DNA from: GCA-2725625 sp964574215
GTDB taxonomy: Bacteria > Pseudomonadota > Alphaproteobacteria > Rhodospirillales > UBA2165
Assembly: GCA_964574215.1 (NCBI GenBank)
Contig: CAZNLR010000033.1
Coordinates: 1 to 57,684 of the forward strand
Length of the DNA stretch: 57,684 nt
Direction: 5' to 3'
Shown: positions 16,570 to 24,710 of the stretch, piece by piece
Layout: each line of letters begins with the position of its first letter
Position numbering within the stretch: position 1 is the stretch's first letter
The notes under the pieces: model-generated
Database searches by the model: none
Seen by the model: the letters and a program-made list of their open reading frames with translations, nothing else
Told to the model about the DNA's origin: nothing
Made by a program: the position numbers and the translations under genes

Positions 16570-16770
16570 TTATTTGTTGATCCTAGCCGCTGTAGCGGCA
16601 GAGGCGACAATTGCCAAAATTACCACTCCCCACGGCATATCATAAAATATCATCATCACAGCAATGGGTATGAAGAGTGCTACTCCACCACCGAAAGTCA
16701 AAATTTTGGTCTTTTGGTAAGGTTTGCTTACGTCAAACATCGACAACCAATAGAACATGCCATCTCTCAT
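16570..16770 (-). CDS. Small membrane protein of unknown function (66 aa)
   Basis: Two hydrophobic helices (about 26-42 and 46-62) after a polar, aromatic-rich front (MRDGMFYWLSMFDVSKP), ending in ARINK. A GGGGGG tract (complement of about 16780-16785) lies roughly 10 bases before the ATG. It is flanked by island palindrome copies 1 and 2. I do not recognise the family; the ORF is short but has a credible membrane layout. Confidence 0.5.
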   Translation of the reverse strand: MRDGMFYWLSMFDVSKPYQKTKILTFGGGVALFIPIAVMMIFYDMPWGVVILAIVASAATAARINK

Positions 16771-16786
16771 TGCTTTAATCCCCCCA

Positions 16787-16810
16787 TACCGATATCAACC
16801 CTTTTCCGTA
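16787..16810 (-). repeat. Island palindrome copy 2
   Basis: On the minus strand TACGGAAAA, 6 bases, ATATCGGTA, followed by a G-rich run that serves as ribosome site of the 66-residue gene. Same layout (palindrome, poly-G, ATG) as copy 5 before the TPR gene. Confidence 0.65.
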
Positions 16811-16863
16811 CGAGGAAGCAATTCATCTCCCATGACAGAAAGCTATTCAATAATCTTTGTATT

Positions 16864-17622
16864 TCAGTTTCTCTGAGTGGTCTCCTGAATAGTTTCGTCT
16901 GCCAGCTTTCCTTCAAATCCTAGGTCGATATACCTTTTCCAGTTTTTTCCCCATTTTATAAAATCATCGATGAATACTTTTTTCTTCGGATATTCTTCAA
17001 TGCGATCAGGTGCATAGTCATTTGTCTGGCTACTGCCATCATTTTCCACCTTTGGCACGCCATGAAATTCTGGATTTTTAATGTATTCGGCGATGTAAAA
17101 TTTACTTCGGTCAAATCTAAAAAAACTAGCGACGGGAGCGACAACAGGCACCTTTAATCCCTTACTCTGCATGAACTTGATTGAGTCTCTTCCACCCCCG
17201 GGTCTCTTTGTGGTTATGGTAATGCCTCGGATACGCCAACAATTTGATTGGGTGCCATCCCAGCTACCATTGTCCTTGGCAAATAAATTGTAGTCTGATC
17301 CGCAGTATTTGTGAGGCGCAATCCAGCCAGAGGTATAATTTTCATAAGCGTACCTAAATCTTATCAAGCCACTTATCTTTTTATCGACCTCATTCATTAG
17401 ATAAACCGTAACAAGAACTGTTCCGCGACTATTTGGGTTTTTAGCATCGACCGCAGTAACTATCCACTCGCCAGTGGGCAGCGGGATTTGCATATCTTTG
17501 GAGTGATTATCTAACTGAATGAAATTTTGGTAAGACTGACCAACTTTGAATTTGGTCTCAGCGAATGCAGTGCCGATTATCGAAATTATTACCAAGAATG
17601 AAAGAAGTAACCCTCTTAACAT
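16864..17622 (-). CDS. Exported protein of unknown function (252 aa)
   Basis: A clear signal peptide (MLRGLLLSFLVIISIIGTAFA, cut before ETKF) is followed by about 230 residues with two cysteines (about 107 and 127: HKYCGSDYN, QSNCWRIRG) that may pair, and many aromatic and Lys residues. No catalytic motif is visible. GGGGGG precedes the ATG by 5 bases. Base composition is more AT-rich than the core genes, in line with the rest of the island. Confidence 0.65.
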   Translation of the reverse strand: MLRGLLLSFLVIISIIGTAFAETKFKVGQSYQNFIQLDNHSKDMQIPLPTGEWIVTAVDAKNPNSRGTVLVTVYLMNEVDKKISGLIRFRYAYENYTSGWIAPHKYCGSDYNLFAKDNGSWDGTQSNCWRIRGITITTKRPGGGRDSIKFMQSKGLKVPVVAPVASFFRFDRSKFYIAEYIKNPEFHGVPKVENDGSSQTNDYAPDRIEEYPKKKVFIDDFIKWGKNWKRYIDLGFEGKLADETIQETTQRN

Positions 17623-18026
17623 ACCACCCCCCTAAGGATCAATTTACTCAAAAATATCAACTAAAACATTATCACCCTAAGATTGCAGTTGCTAGATAGA
17701 ACATTCTAGTCGCGAGTAAATATAAGGAGACAAATGGCGGTGCATTTAGTCTTTTGTTGCTGCAAGAACAATCCCGCTCGAAGACGGGGCTGAACTAAGT
17801 GATACGGTAACCCAGGGTTTTTGGTATACCTAGCAAATGATTGATTTGCCCCTATGAGCGGACTCTATTTGACTTCCCCCTTTTAGGCGGTTCATAGCCA
17901 GATGGAGACATTGTGATACTGTAGAGCAAGAGCCGCCCTGAAGATGAAAAATCGGCGGTTAACGGTAGCGTCGTATTCTCTTGAGTAGACCCAAAAAACT
18001 CTCATCGACGGCATTGTTGTGGTAAC
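17623..18026. other. Intergenic stretch in the island
   Basis: 404 bases between two minus-strand hypotheticals. It holds palindrome copy 3 (17803-17827) and a small inverted repeat CTAGA/TCTAG near 17690-17710. No ORF with a ribosome site and no RNA gene is seen. Confidence 0.5.
17803..17827 (+). repeat. Island palindrome copy 3
   Basis: TACGGTAACCC then AGGG then TTTTTGGTAT: a diverged copy of the TACGGAAAC/GTTTCGGTA palindrome, in an intergenic region. Confidence 0.5.
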
Positions 18027-18878
18027 TCACTCCATCCCCAATAATTTCAGCCCTTCATTAGCGCGGTCGCGATAGATGGGAAGGTCAAGGCGTCGAACCA
18101 CTCTGCGTACACGTCGGAACTGGTCGGCAGCAAATTCCTTGCATTTCATTTTGATGGAAACATCCCCGACCTTAAGGTATTTTCCCAGGGCTTCGATCAG
18201 GACGATTTTTGAAAGTTCTGGATTGTTTTCTCTCGAACCTCGATATTCGACCATGAGGTCGTCTGCGAAGCGAACAGCGTCTTTTCCATCACGTCCATTG
18301 CAAAGGCCTTTTGAGGAGAACCTAAACAGGGCATTGTTAAATTGTTCATTCCAAAAGAGCATACGCGTTTTGAATTTCTCCGACGCGGTTGGTTCTTTTG
18401 GAGGATCCGTCTTCAACAACGTTAACTCGCCGTAATCGCACAAAGCCCCTTGCTTGTCTGCAAGCGCTTGTCGTATGTGCATCCGCATTTCTTCTCCTGT
18501 AATCTGTCCGTCGTAATGGGTGTACTTGGTCCCATCAGAGTGACGGCGTAAGTACGAACGGCCCTCGACACGGCCATCAGAAAATACTTTTGCGCTGACT
18601 GGGGCTCCACTCGTCTGTTGTATGCTGTAAAACTCTCCGCCCTTCACGTAGCCCTCAAGTCTCCAACCATTACTCCTTACCATTCGATCTCGACCATGAC
18701 AGACTGTTTCACGATCTGTGCTACCCTTGTAGAACCCATCGAATTGACCTGTGGCAAGTTCCTCGGTTTTACCGAATGTTGGACACACCATCGAAACGAC
18801 AAGAACTGCTACCCAACCAAGAACAGCGGCTCTTCGACACGGTTTTTCGTTTACGAACAAGATCACTCCCTTTTTCAA
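18027..18878 (-). CDS. Exported protein of unknown function (about 280 aa)
   Basis: The open frame starts at a TTG (18878); a TTG six codons in has AAGGGAG five bases upstream and may be the true start. Either gives a signal peptide whose hydrophobic core (AAVLGWVAVLVVSMVCPTFG) ends near residue 36. The first half of the mature protein is beta-rich with Gly-aromatic pairs (GQFDGFYKGS, GWRLEGYVKGG, DGRVEGRSYLRR), the second half helical. Cysteines at about 60, 147, 193 and 245. No family recognised. Confidence 0.65.
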   Translation of the reverse strand: MKKGVILFVNEKPCRRAAVLGWVAVLVVSMVCPTFGKTEELATGQFDGFYKGSTDRETVCHGRDRMVRSNGWRLEGYVKGGEFYSIQQTSGAPVSAKVFSDGRVEGRSYLRRHSDGTKYTHYDGQITGEEMRMHIRQALADKQGALCDYGELTLLKTDPPKEPTASEKFKTRMLFWNEQFNNALFRFSSKGLCNGRDGKDAVRFADDLMVEYRGSRENNPELSKIVLIEALGKYLKVGDVSIKMKCKEFAADQFRRVRRVVRRLDLPIYRDRANEGLKLLGME

Positions 18879-19042
18879 ACCCTAAAATAAACTTGTCGGC
18901 ATCCCGTACCGGCTCAACGAATGCCGTGTATATTATATTCTGTAGCGGTTCGTCTCAGATGTCTGCTTTGGGTTAAAACTTGTCGATATTACAGCTAGCA
19001 AATTATGACGGCTTGGCATCCAGGATGCAGAAATTATAGCCC

Positions 19043-19066
19043 ATTCGGAAACCAACTCTTTCCGTA
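19043..19066 (-). repeat. Island palindrome copy 4
   Basis: Minus strand TACGGAAA, 6 bases, GTTTCCGAAT. In inverted orientation to copies 5 and 6; shares GTTGGTTTC with copy 6. Confidence 0.65.
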
Positions 19067-19135
19067 CACCGGCATATCCTAACTGAATTAAACTTTGGCT
19101 GTAAATCTTATATCGTTTACACTTTTTGAGAGGTG

Positions 19136-19158
19136 TACGGAAAACCCTCTTGAAACGG
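19136..19158 (+). repeat. Island palindrome copy 5 (partial)
   Basis: TACGGAAAACCC then CTCTTGAAACG: the left arm is intact, the right arm diverged. Confidence 0.45.
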
Positions 19159-19208
19159 GCTGTTTTGGGCACCAGAAGTCTGCGGTTTGATGGATGGCTC
19201 GGAGGGGG

Positions 19209-19232
19209 TACGGAAAACAGTTGGTTTCGATA
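19209..19232 (+). repeat. Island palindrome copy 6
   Basis: TACGGAAAAC, 5 bases, GTTTCGATA, followed directly by TT and nine G residues and then the ATG of the TPR gene, the same order as copy 2. Confidence 0.7.
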
Positions 19233-19245
19233 TTGGGGGGGGGTG

Positions 19246-19926
19246 ATGAGATTAATTTGGACTGTAATTATTAGTTTACCAGTTTTAATTTTTTGCCCAA
19301 CTGCCAGTGCCGACAATGCGAAAACTGGAATACAACATCCAGCGACTCCTTCGAATAAAATGTCGGGTACCACGTCATCCACGAAATTGAAGTCAGAAAC
19401 AATAATTTCAAAAAAAATGTATTCACCTGCAAAACTTCAAATGGAAGTGAAAAGCAGATGTGAAAACGGACCTATTCGTAAACCAAATTATGGTCGGGCG
19501 GCAGCGCAAACAATGCTTATGACAGGATGGAAATTAATTGAGAATAGCGATAGCCACAGAGCGGCGGAAGCCTTCTTACTGGCGCTGTGGATAGGTCCGG
19601 AAAGAGCTGACGCTTATTGGGGACTTGGAGTTGCTTCGCATGAAAACAAGTTTCCCATGGAAATAATCAACACTTGCTTTGAACAAGCAAAAGCAAAATT
19701 ACCGAACGTTGCGCCTTTATACACGGATCATGGTCGGGTATTGGAGGAGCGAGGTTATGTAAAAGAAGCCATAATTGCCTTTGAAAAATCATTAGCCATA
19801 GATGACAAGCAATTAAATGCCCACATCGGTTTATATCGGTCCTACAAAAAAATTGGTGACTCAAAGAAAACATCTTTTCATAAAAGGCGAATTGAAGAGC
19901 TTTTAAAAATCAAAAAAGCTGGTTAG
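19246..19926 (+). CDS. Exported TPR-repeat protein
   Basis: 226 residues from the ATG at 19246, two bases after a G9 run that must act as ribosome site; this start puts a signal peptide first (MRLIWTVIISLPVLIF, ending TASA). After a Ser/Thr/Lys-rich stretch come about three tetratricopeptide repeats (roughly 110-215: AAEAFLLALWIGPERADAYWGLG, a middle unit, YVKEAIIAFEKSLAIDDKQLNAHIGLY). Such repeats bind partner proteins, here probably in the periplasm. It is flanked by island palindromes and has AT-rich codon use; its role is unknown. Confidence 0.75.
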   Translation: MRLIWTVIISLPVLIFCPTASADNAKTGIQHPATPSNKMSGTTSSTKLKSETIISKKMYSPAKLQMEVKSRCENGPIRKPNYGRAAAQTMLMTGWKLIENSDSHRAAEAFLLALWIGPERADAYWGLGVASHENKFPMEIINTCFEQAKAKLPNVAPLYTDHGRVLEERGYVKEAIIAFEKSLAIDDKQLNAHIGLYRSYKKIGDSKKTSFHKRRIEELLKIKKAG

Positions 19927-20260
19927 TCGTGAAGGATAATTAAAATTGGCAGGTGTGTTGTATGAGCTCAATTTTGGATAGCATCAAATCCACTGGTTTT
20001 CCGTACGACCCCACAAATCACCGCGACGAATAACATGCGTCCCAACGAGATGGCCTTGCAGGGTGACCGCGTTGCGCCGACAAGCGGTGGTCTGAGGTTC
20101 CAGCTTCTTTGTGACGGCATGATATGCCCATACCCCGTTTATATCCTTTTGGTAATATCCTTCCGGCAATTTCCTTCTGGCAAATCTGTTGGAAAAAGGC
20201 TATTTGTGCGCCCGCGCCGTTGGCGCCGAAATCAAAGATATGACATCTTAGCCAATCACC
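19927..20260. other. Intergenic stretch before prfC
   Basis: 334 bases holding palindrome copy 7. Short minus-strand open frames here (61 and 99 codons) lack ribosome sites and overlap each other in different frames; they may be remnants but I cannot support a gene. No clear prfC promoter is seen. Confidence 0.4.
19981..20005 (-). repeat. Island palindrome copy 7 (partial)
   Basis: Minus strand TACGGAAAACCAGTGGATTT. Inverted relative to copy 6, so the TPR gene lies between two facing copies. Confidence 0.55.
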
Positions 20261-21868
20261 ATGAACCAACTGATAGAGCCCATCCGGCGTCGCCGGACTT
20301 TTGCGATTATATCCCACCCGGACGCCGGTAAAACGACGTTGACCGAAAAGCTGTTGCTATTCGGTGGCGCCATTCAGTTGGCCGGCGCCGTCAAAGCGCG
20401 CGGCAAAGCGCGGCGGGCTCATTCCGATTGGATGAAGGTTGAGCGGGAACGGGGAATATCCGTCGCGTCCTCGGTGATGACCTACGATTACGAAGATTGT
20501 ACGTTCAATCTTCTGGACACGCCGGGCCATGAGGATTTTTCCGAAGACACCTATCGCACACTGACCGCCGTGGATTCGGCCGTCATGGTAATCGACGCCG
20601 CCAAGGGTATTGAAAATCAAACGCGCAAACTGTTTGAGGTCTGCCGGCTGCGTGATGTTCCCATTGTGACGTTTATCAACAAACTGGACAGGGAAGGTCT
20701 GGACCCTTTCGATCTGCTGGATGAAATCGAGCAGTCGCTGGCGCTTGATGTTACGCCCGCCAGTTGGCCCATCGGCATGGGGCGAAATTTCTTAGGTTGT
20801 TACGATATTCTCGGTGACCGCCTTGTGCTCATGCCCAAAGGCCATGCCAGCGGCGGCATTGATGAAGAAGCCGTGGCGCAGGTCGAGACTTGCAACGGAC
20901 TAGATGATTCCAAACTCGATGATCTATTACCCGCCGATGTCGTGCAAAAATTACGCGATGAAGTTGAAATGGTGAAAGGGCTGTGTCCGGAATTCAATCT
21001 TCAATCTTATCTGGAAGGGCATTTGAGTCCGGTATTTTTCGGCAGCGCCATCAATAATTTCGGCGTCCGCGAGTTGTTGCATGGTCTGGCTGAATTTGCG
21101 CCGCCGCCGCGCCCTCAACCCGTGGAAGGCCGGGTCGTCGAACCGAGCGAAAAAAATGTCAGTGGTTTTGTCTTTAAAATTCAAGCCAACATGGATCCGA
21201 AACACCGGGACCGTATCGCCTTTTTCCGCCTGTCGTCCGGTCATTTCAAACGCGGCATGAAATTGAAACATATCCGCAGCGGCAAAATGCTCAACCTGCA
21301 CAACCCCGTCCTTTTCCTGGCGCAAGATAGAGAGACTGCGGAAGAAGCCTATGCCGGTGATATTATCGGCATTCCCAATCACGGTAATCTTCGTATCGGC
21401 GACGCGCTAACCGAAGGCGAGGAGTTGCGGTTTACGGGCATCCCCAGTTTCGCGCCGGAACTTTTGCAGACCGTCCGCCCTAAGGACCCGTTGAAAGCCA
21501 AGCATTTGGGCAGGGCGCTTCAACAACTGGCCGAGGAAGGGGCAGCCCAGGTCTTCAAACCCCGCACCGCCGCCGACTGGATCGTGGGCGTGGTCGGGTC
21601 TTTGCAATTCGACGTCATGGCCGACCGCATCCGCACCGAGTATGAAGTTCCTGTCATATTCGAAAGCACGGCGCTCTATACGGCCCGCTGGATCGAGGCC
21701 GATGACGGTCAGGCATTGAAAAAATTTATCGACGGCAATTCCGCCGCTATTGCCGATGACCACGACGGCTCTCCGGTATTCTTGGCCCGCAACGCCTGGC
21801 ATTTGGATCGGGCAGCCGAGGATTGGCCGGATATCCGGTTTCTCAAAACCAAAGAGCAAACCATCTAG
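20261..21868 (+). CDS. prfC: Peptide chain release factor 3 (RF3)
   Basis: 535 residues, standard length. GTPase motifs: G1 HPDAGKTTL, G3 DTPGHEDF, G4 NKLDRE. The segments HSDWMKVERERGISV (switch region) and the C-terminal TAADWIVGVVGSLQFDV are typical of RF3 rather than EF-G or TypA. RF3 is a ribosome-bound GTPase that recycles RF1/RF2 after peptide release. No strong ribosome site precedes the ATG at 20261, but alignment with the family start (QLIEPIRRRRTFAIISHPDAGK) supports it. Confidence 0.96.
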   Translation: MNQLIEPIRRRRTFAIISHPDAGKTTLTEKLLLFGGAIQLAGAVKARGKARRAHSDWMKVERERGISVASSVMTYDYEDCTFNLLDTPGHEDFSEDTYRTLTAVDSAVMVIDAAKGIENQTRKLFEVCRLRDVPIVTFINKLDREGLDPFDLLDEIEQSLALDVTPASWPIGMGRNFLGCYDILGDRLVLMPKGHASGGIDEEAVAQVETCNGLDDSKLDDLLPADVVQKLRDEVEMVKGLCPEFNLQSYLEGHLSPVFFGSAINNFGVRELLHGLAEFAPPPRPQPVEGRVVEPSEKNVSGFVFKIQANMDPKHRDRIAFFRLSSGHFKRGMKLKHIRSGKMLNLHNPVLFLAQDRETAEEAYAGDIIGIPNHGNLRIGDALTEGEELRFTGIPSFAPELLQTVRPKDPLKAKHLGRALQQLAEEGAAQVFKPRTAADWIVGVVGSLQFDVMADRIRTEYEVPVIFESTALYTARWIEADDGQALKKFIDGNSAAIADDHDGSPVFLARNAWHLDRAAEDWPDIRFLKTKEQTI

Positions 21869-21936
21869 TCGTATTCAATTATTTAGTTTCTCGATTTGCC
21901 TTGAATTGCACATGTTTCGCAATCACTTTTATTGGT

Positions 21937-22359
21937 ATGGCTTGCGATTACATTATAGATGAAAATGTAAACTGCATTTTCTTGCATCATTACGGAAATT
22001 GCAAAAGCGGTGAGGCCCTAGAGGCAATTAGACGGGCCATAGCTGACCCCAAATACCGTCAAGGAATGAATATTTTACGCGATGTCGGTAATTCAGGCTT
22101 ACCCGCCGATTACAATTATCCTTTTTTTAAAGATCATGGGAAAAACGTTTTGCCTGAATTGGACCGGCAAATGGGAAAATGCAAAATCGCCATTGTGGTC
22201 AAAAATGCCAAGGACTATGCCATGGCCCATCAGATGACCGTCGCAACGCGGCTGATTGGAACCAGCGTGGAACGGAAACCATTTCGCGAAGCTCAGAAAG
22301 CCAAGGCGTGGTTAAATATTCCAGACGATTATGAAATCATTTACCCGGAAACAAACTGA
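21937..22359 (+). CDS. SpoIIAA-like/STAS-related small protein
   Basis: 140 residues from the ATG at 21937; longer frames upstream run into prfC and are not credible. The layout (DYIIDENVNCIFLHHYGNCKSGEALEAIRRAIADPKYRQGM followed by a short beta strand and a C-terminal helix region) matches the widespread alphaproteobacterial SpoIIAA-like family, with the typical DPKYR-x-GM turn. Members are soluble cytoplasmic proteins of unsettled function, possibly lipid or protein binding. It follows prfC by 68 bases. Confidence 0.65.
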   Translation: MACDYIIDENVNCIFLHHYGNCKSGEALEAIRRAIADPKYRQGMNILRDVGNSGLPADYNYPFFKDHGKNVLPELDRQMGKCKIAIVVKNAKDYAMAHQMTVATRLIGTSVERKPFREAQKAKAWLNIPDDYEIIYPETN

Positions 22360-22377
22360 CGCCAGTAAATTTATCTA

Positions 22378-23064
22378 TCAGGTCCGAACCCAGACCGTTT
22401 GCAGATCGATAATTTCCGACAAATCGCTCAGTTGATTGAGATTTGCAGTGGTGAGTTCGGTCCCTTCCGACAACAGGACATAGCCGTCTTCCGATAAGAC
22501 GTCCCGGTCGACAATCGAACCTTCTTCAACCTCAATGATCGGCAGCTCTTTGGCTGATTCCCCGGAAGGTTCCGAATTTGACACCGTGGGGGCTGGAAAA
22601 GGTTTATCGATCGATATTTCAGGTATGCTGACCTGGTGGTAGGCGCTGGCGGTTTTTGTCGTCGCCTTTTCTTTTAGCGTACGCTCTATCCTCTCCCTTA
22701 TCGCCTGAGGACCCGCGTCCTTCTTTATGAATGCATCGCAATCCAAAGCCATTGCCGCGCCGACAATTGGCGCCTCGGTCGAACCCGTCAATACAATGAC
22801 GGGAAGGTCGAACGGCGCGCCGCTTAAACCAATTCGCAAGGTTTTCAAAAACTGTAGGCCGTTCATGGGAGTCATCATGATATCCAGAATAATCAAATCC
22901 GGATCGGCCGTTTTTAAGGTCGACAAGCCGTCGGCTCCATCCGTCGCCTCGAATATATTCTTCAACCCGAAACTTTCGAGAAAACGCCGGATCATTGTTC
23001 GCATGAAGGATTCGTCTTCAACGATCAAAATCCGTAAATCCTCAAAACTTGGCGGTGATGACAT
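22378..23064 (-). CDS. Response regulator with unrecognised C-terminal extension
   Basis: 228 residues. Receiver domain at 10-130: acidic pair E16/D17, phospho-acceptor Asp61 in LIILDIMM, Thr93 in VLTGST and Lys in AFIKKDAG. The remaining hundred residues hold a low-complexity linker and a short acidic beta-rich segment (VEEGSIVDRDVLSEDGYVLLSEGTELT) without a DNA-binding motif. This second part recurs in some regulators as a small output or localisation module. The cognate kinase is not adjacent. Confidence 0.85.
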   Translation of the reverse strand: MSSPPSFEDLRILIVEDESFMRTMIRRFLESFGLKNIFEATDGADGLSTLKTADPDLIILDIMMTPMNGLQFLKTLRIGLSGAPFDLPVIVLTGSTEAPIVGAAMALDCDAFIKKDAGPQAIRERIERTLKEKATTKTASAYHQVSIPEISIDKPFPAPTVSNSEPSGESAKELPIIEVEEGSIVDRDVLSEDGYVLLSEGTELTTANLNQLSDLSEIIDLQTVWVRT

Positions 23065-23364
23065 ATATCCATCCTTTTCGATCAGGTGAAGAACGGTCGA
23101 ACAAGCTTGGCTTCCGGTGAATGTTAGAACGGTATGCGTTCTAGCGTCAAATTGTTACTGGGTAGCGGAGAACTCGGTGGCAAGATGAAGGCGGTGACGT
23201 TACGATCGAAATCCGCTAGAATTTACCATCAAGTGTGCAAATAAGGATATCCACCCGGTCAATCGTTATTCATTGAGGTTTGATTGTTTTGTCGGGTGGG
23301 AATCTCACGGAATAATAACAATATAGGATTCATCAAACTTTATTTTAGGGAGAAAAGTGTCGTT
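23065..23364. other. Intergenic region with an inverted repeat
   Basis: 300 bases between divergent genes. A perfect inverted repeat TAGAACG-GTATG-CGTTCTA lies at 23125-23143 and may be an operator or hairpin. AGGGAGA at 23347-23353 is a rather distant (11 bases) ribosome site for the AsmA-like gene. No other gene is seen. Confidence 0.4.
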
Positions 23365-24273
23365 ATGAAAAAAGTACTTATCTACGGCGGCGGTTTGGTC
23401 GTTGTAATCGTGATTGCGGTCATTGTCGGCGCCGTCTTTTTCGCCGGAGACGCCATTAAGGCGGCGGTCGAGGAAATGGGTCCCAAACTCACCAAATCGG
23501 AAGTTAAGTTGGCCAAAGTGGATCTGTCCCTGTCATCCGGTGCAGCGGCCCTCTCCGGTTTGAAAATTGGCAATCCCGGAGGCTTTAATACTTCCCATGC
23601 CTTCAAGCTTGAGAATATCAGCGTCAAAATCGATACCGGTTCGATCGGCAAGGATACCATTGTCATTAAAGAGATTATCATCGACTCACCGGATGTGATC
23701 GCTGAATTTAAAAAGTTTGACGTCAACCCGTTGAAAATAAAGGCGTCCATTAACGAGGCTCTAAAAACGTCTAATTTTATCGCCATCCAGAACAACGTCG
23801 ACGCCTATGTCAAACAAGCGGGTGGCGGCTCGTCCGGCGGTGGTAAGGCCTCAAGCGGCGATGACGGCAAGGAACCCAAGCTGATCATCGAAAAATTCCG
23901 CATGAAAAATGTTAAAGTTCGCGCTGTTTCCCAAAGCGGCATGAAACTGGATACTGCCTTGAAGCCCTTTTCAATCTCCCTCGACAATATCGGCAAAAAG
24001 GAAAACGGTCTGCCACCCGCCGATATTGCGGCCCGATTGATCCCCAAAGTCCAGGATGCGGTCATCAACTCGATGATGGGCGATCTTACGAAGGTAGTCG
24101 GCGACATGGCCGCCAAGCTGGGCGGTGCCGTCAAAGATGCCGCGGGCGCCGCGACCAAGATGCTGGGCAAAGGTGCTTCGGGCGCCGGTGACGCCGTCAA
24201 AGGCGTGACCGAAGGCGCCGGCGGTGCCGTAGAAGGTGCCACCAAGGGTATCAAGAAACTCTTCGGCAACTAA
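23365..24273 (+). CDS. AsmA-like membrane-anchored protein
   Basis: 302 residues from the ATG at 23365. One N-terminal membrane helix (about 5-28) followed by a periplasmic domain with repeated short beta segments: VDLSLSSGAAALSGLKIGNPGGF, ENISVKIDTGSI, IKEIIIDSPDVIAEF, LIIEKFRMKNVKVRA, like AsmA/Mdm31-type lipid-bridge proteins. The last 70 residues are Gly/Ala/Lys-rich amphipathic repeats (KDAAGAATKMLGKG and similar). Its stop overlaps the ATG of the HIT gene (TAATG), so the two are translationally coupled. Confidence 0.7.
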   Translation: MKKVLIYGGGLVVVIVIAVIVGAVFFAGDAIKAAVEEMGPKLTKSEVKLAKVDLSLSSGAAALSGLKIGNPGGFNTSHAFKLENISVKIDTGSIGKDTIVIKEIIIDSPDVIAEFKKFDVNPLKIKASINEALKTSNFIAIQNNVDAYVKQAGGGSSGGGKASSGDDGKEPKLIIEKFRMKNVKVRAVSQSGMKLDTALKPFSISLDNIGKKENGLPPADIAARLIPKVQDAVINSMMGDLTKVVGDMAAKLGGAVKDAAGAATKMLGKGASGAGDAVKGVTEGAGGAVEGATKGIKKLFGN

Positions 24274-24701
24274 TGGCAAACGATAATCGGCAAGAGGACG
24301 GGTTCTCACTGGACCCGCGCCTCGCCGCCGATACGATCTTGATAAAGGACATCGGTCTCAGCCGTGTCCTTTTGATGAATGACAGCCGTTATCCGTGGCT
24401 CATCCTGGTACCGAGAATAGCAGGCGCCACAGAACTTCATCACCTCAGCAAGAGCAACCGTGATCGCCTGATGGAAGAAATTACCCAGACGTCGACCGGC
24501 TTATCCGAATTATATGACCCGGATAAAATCAATGTAGGTGCACTAGGGAACATCGTTTCCCAGCTTCATGTCCACGTCGTCGCACGACGGTTATCCGATG
24601 ACGCCTGGCCGGGTCCTGTCTGGGGGCTTGGCGCTGCGATCCCTTACAGCGAAGGTGAGACAATAAGAATGGTCGCCGAGATCGGCTCGAAATTTGACTA
24701 G
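24273..24701 (+). CDS. HIT-family protein
   Basis: 142 residues. The histidine triad region reads Q-L-H-V-H-V-V: the second and third His of the HIT motif are present, the first is Gln, as in a common alphaproteobacterial subgroup. LLMNDSRYPWLILVPRI is the nucleotide-binding strand pair. HIT proteins hydrolyse or transfer nucleotidyl groups through the middle His. Its start codon overlaps the stop of the upstream AsmA-like gene by one base. Confidence 0.88.
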   Translation: MANDNRQEDGFSLDPRLAADTILIKDIGLSRVLLMNDSRYPWLILVPRIAGATELHHLSKSNRDRLMEEITQTSTGLSELYDPDKINVGALGNIVSQLHVHVVARRLSDDAWPGPVWGLGAAIPYSEGETIRMVAEIGSKFD

Positions 24702-24710
24702 AAAATTAGC

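Larger units (their letters stand above)
18879..19245. other. Intergenic stretch with three palindrome copies
   Basis: 367 bases between a minus-strand and a plus-strand hypothetical. It contains palindrome copies 4, 5 and 6 in both orientations and a G9 run (19235-19243) directly before the TPR-gene ATG. Copies 4 and 5 face each other (TTTCCGTACACC at 19059-19070, GGTGTACGGAAA at 19132-19143) and could pair as a long hairpin. Confidence 0.5.

Noticed and set aside
16510..20010. Integron gene-cassette array with attC sites
   Set aside because: The palindromes lack the GTTRRRY/RYYYAAC core ends, genes are on both strands, and no integrase is seen. A REP/MITE-like family fits better.
20018..20317. 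Minus-strand 99-codon and 61-codon open frames before prfC
   Set aside because: They overlap each other in different frames, one runs into prfC, and neither has a ribosome site or recognisable motif.
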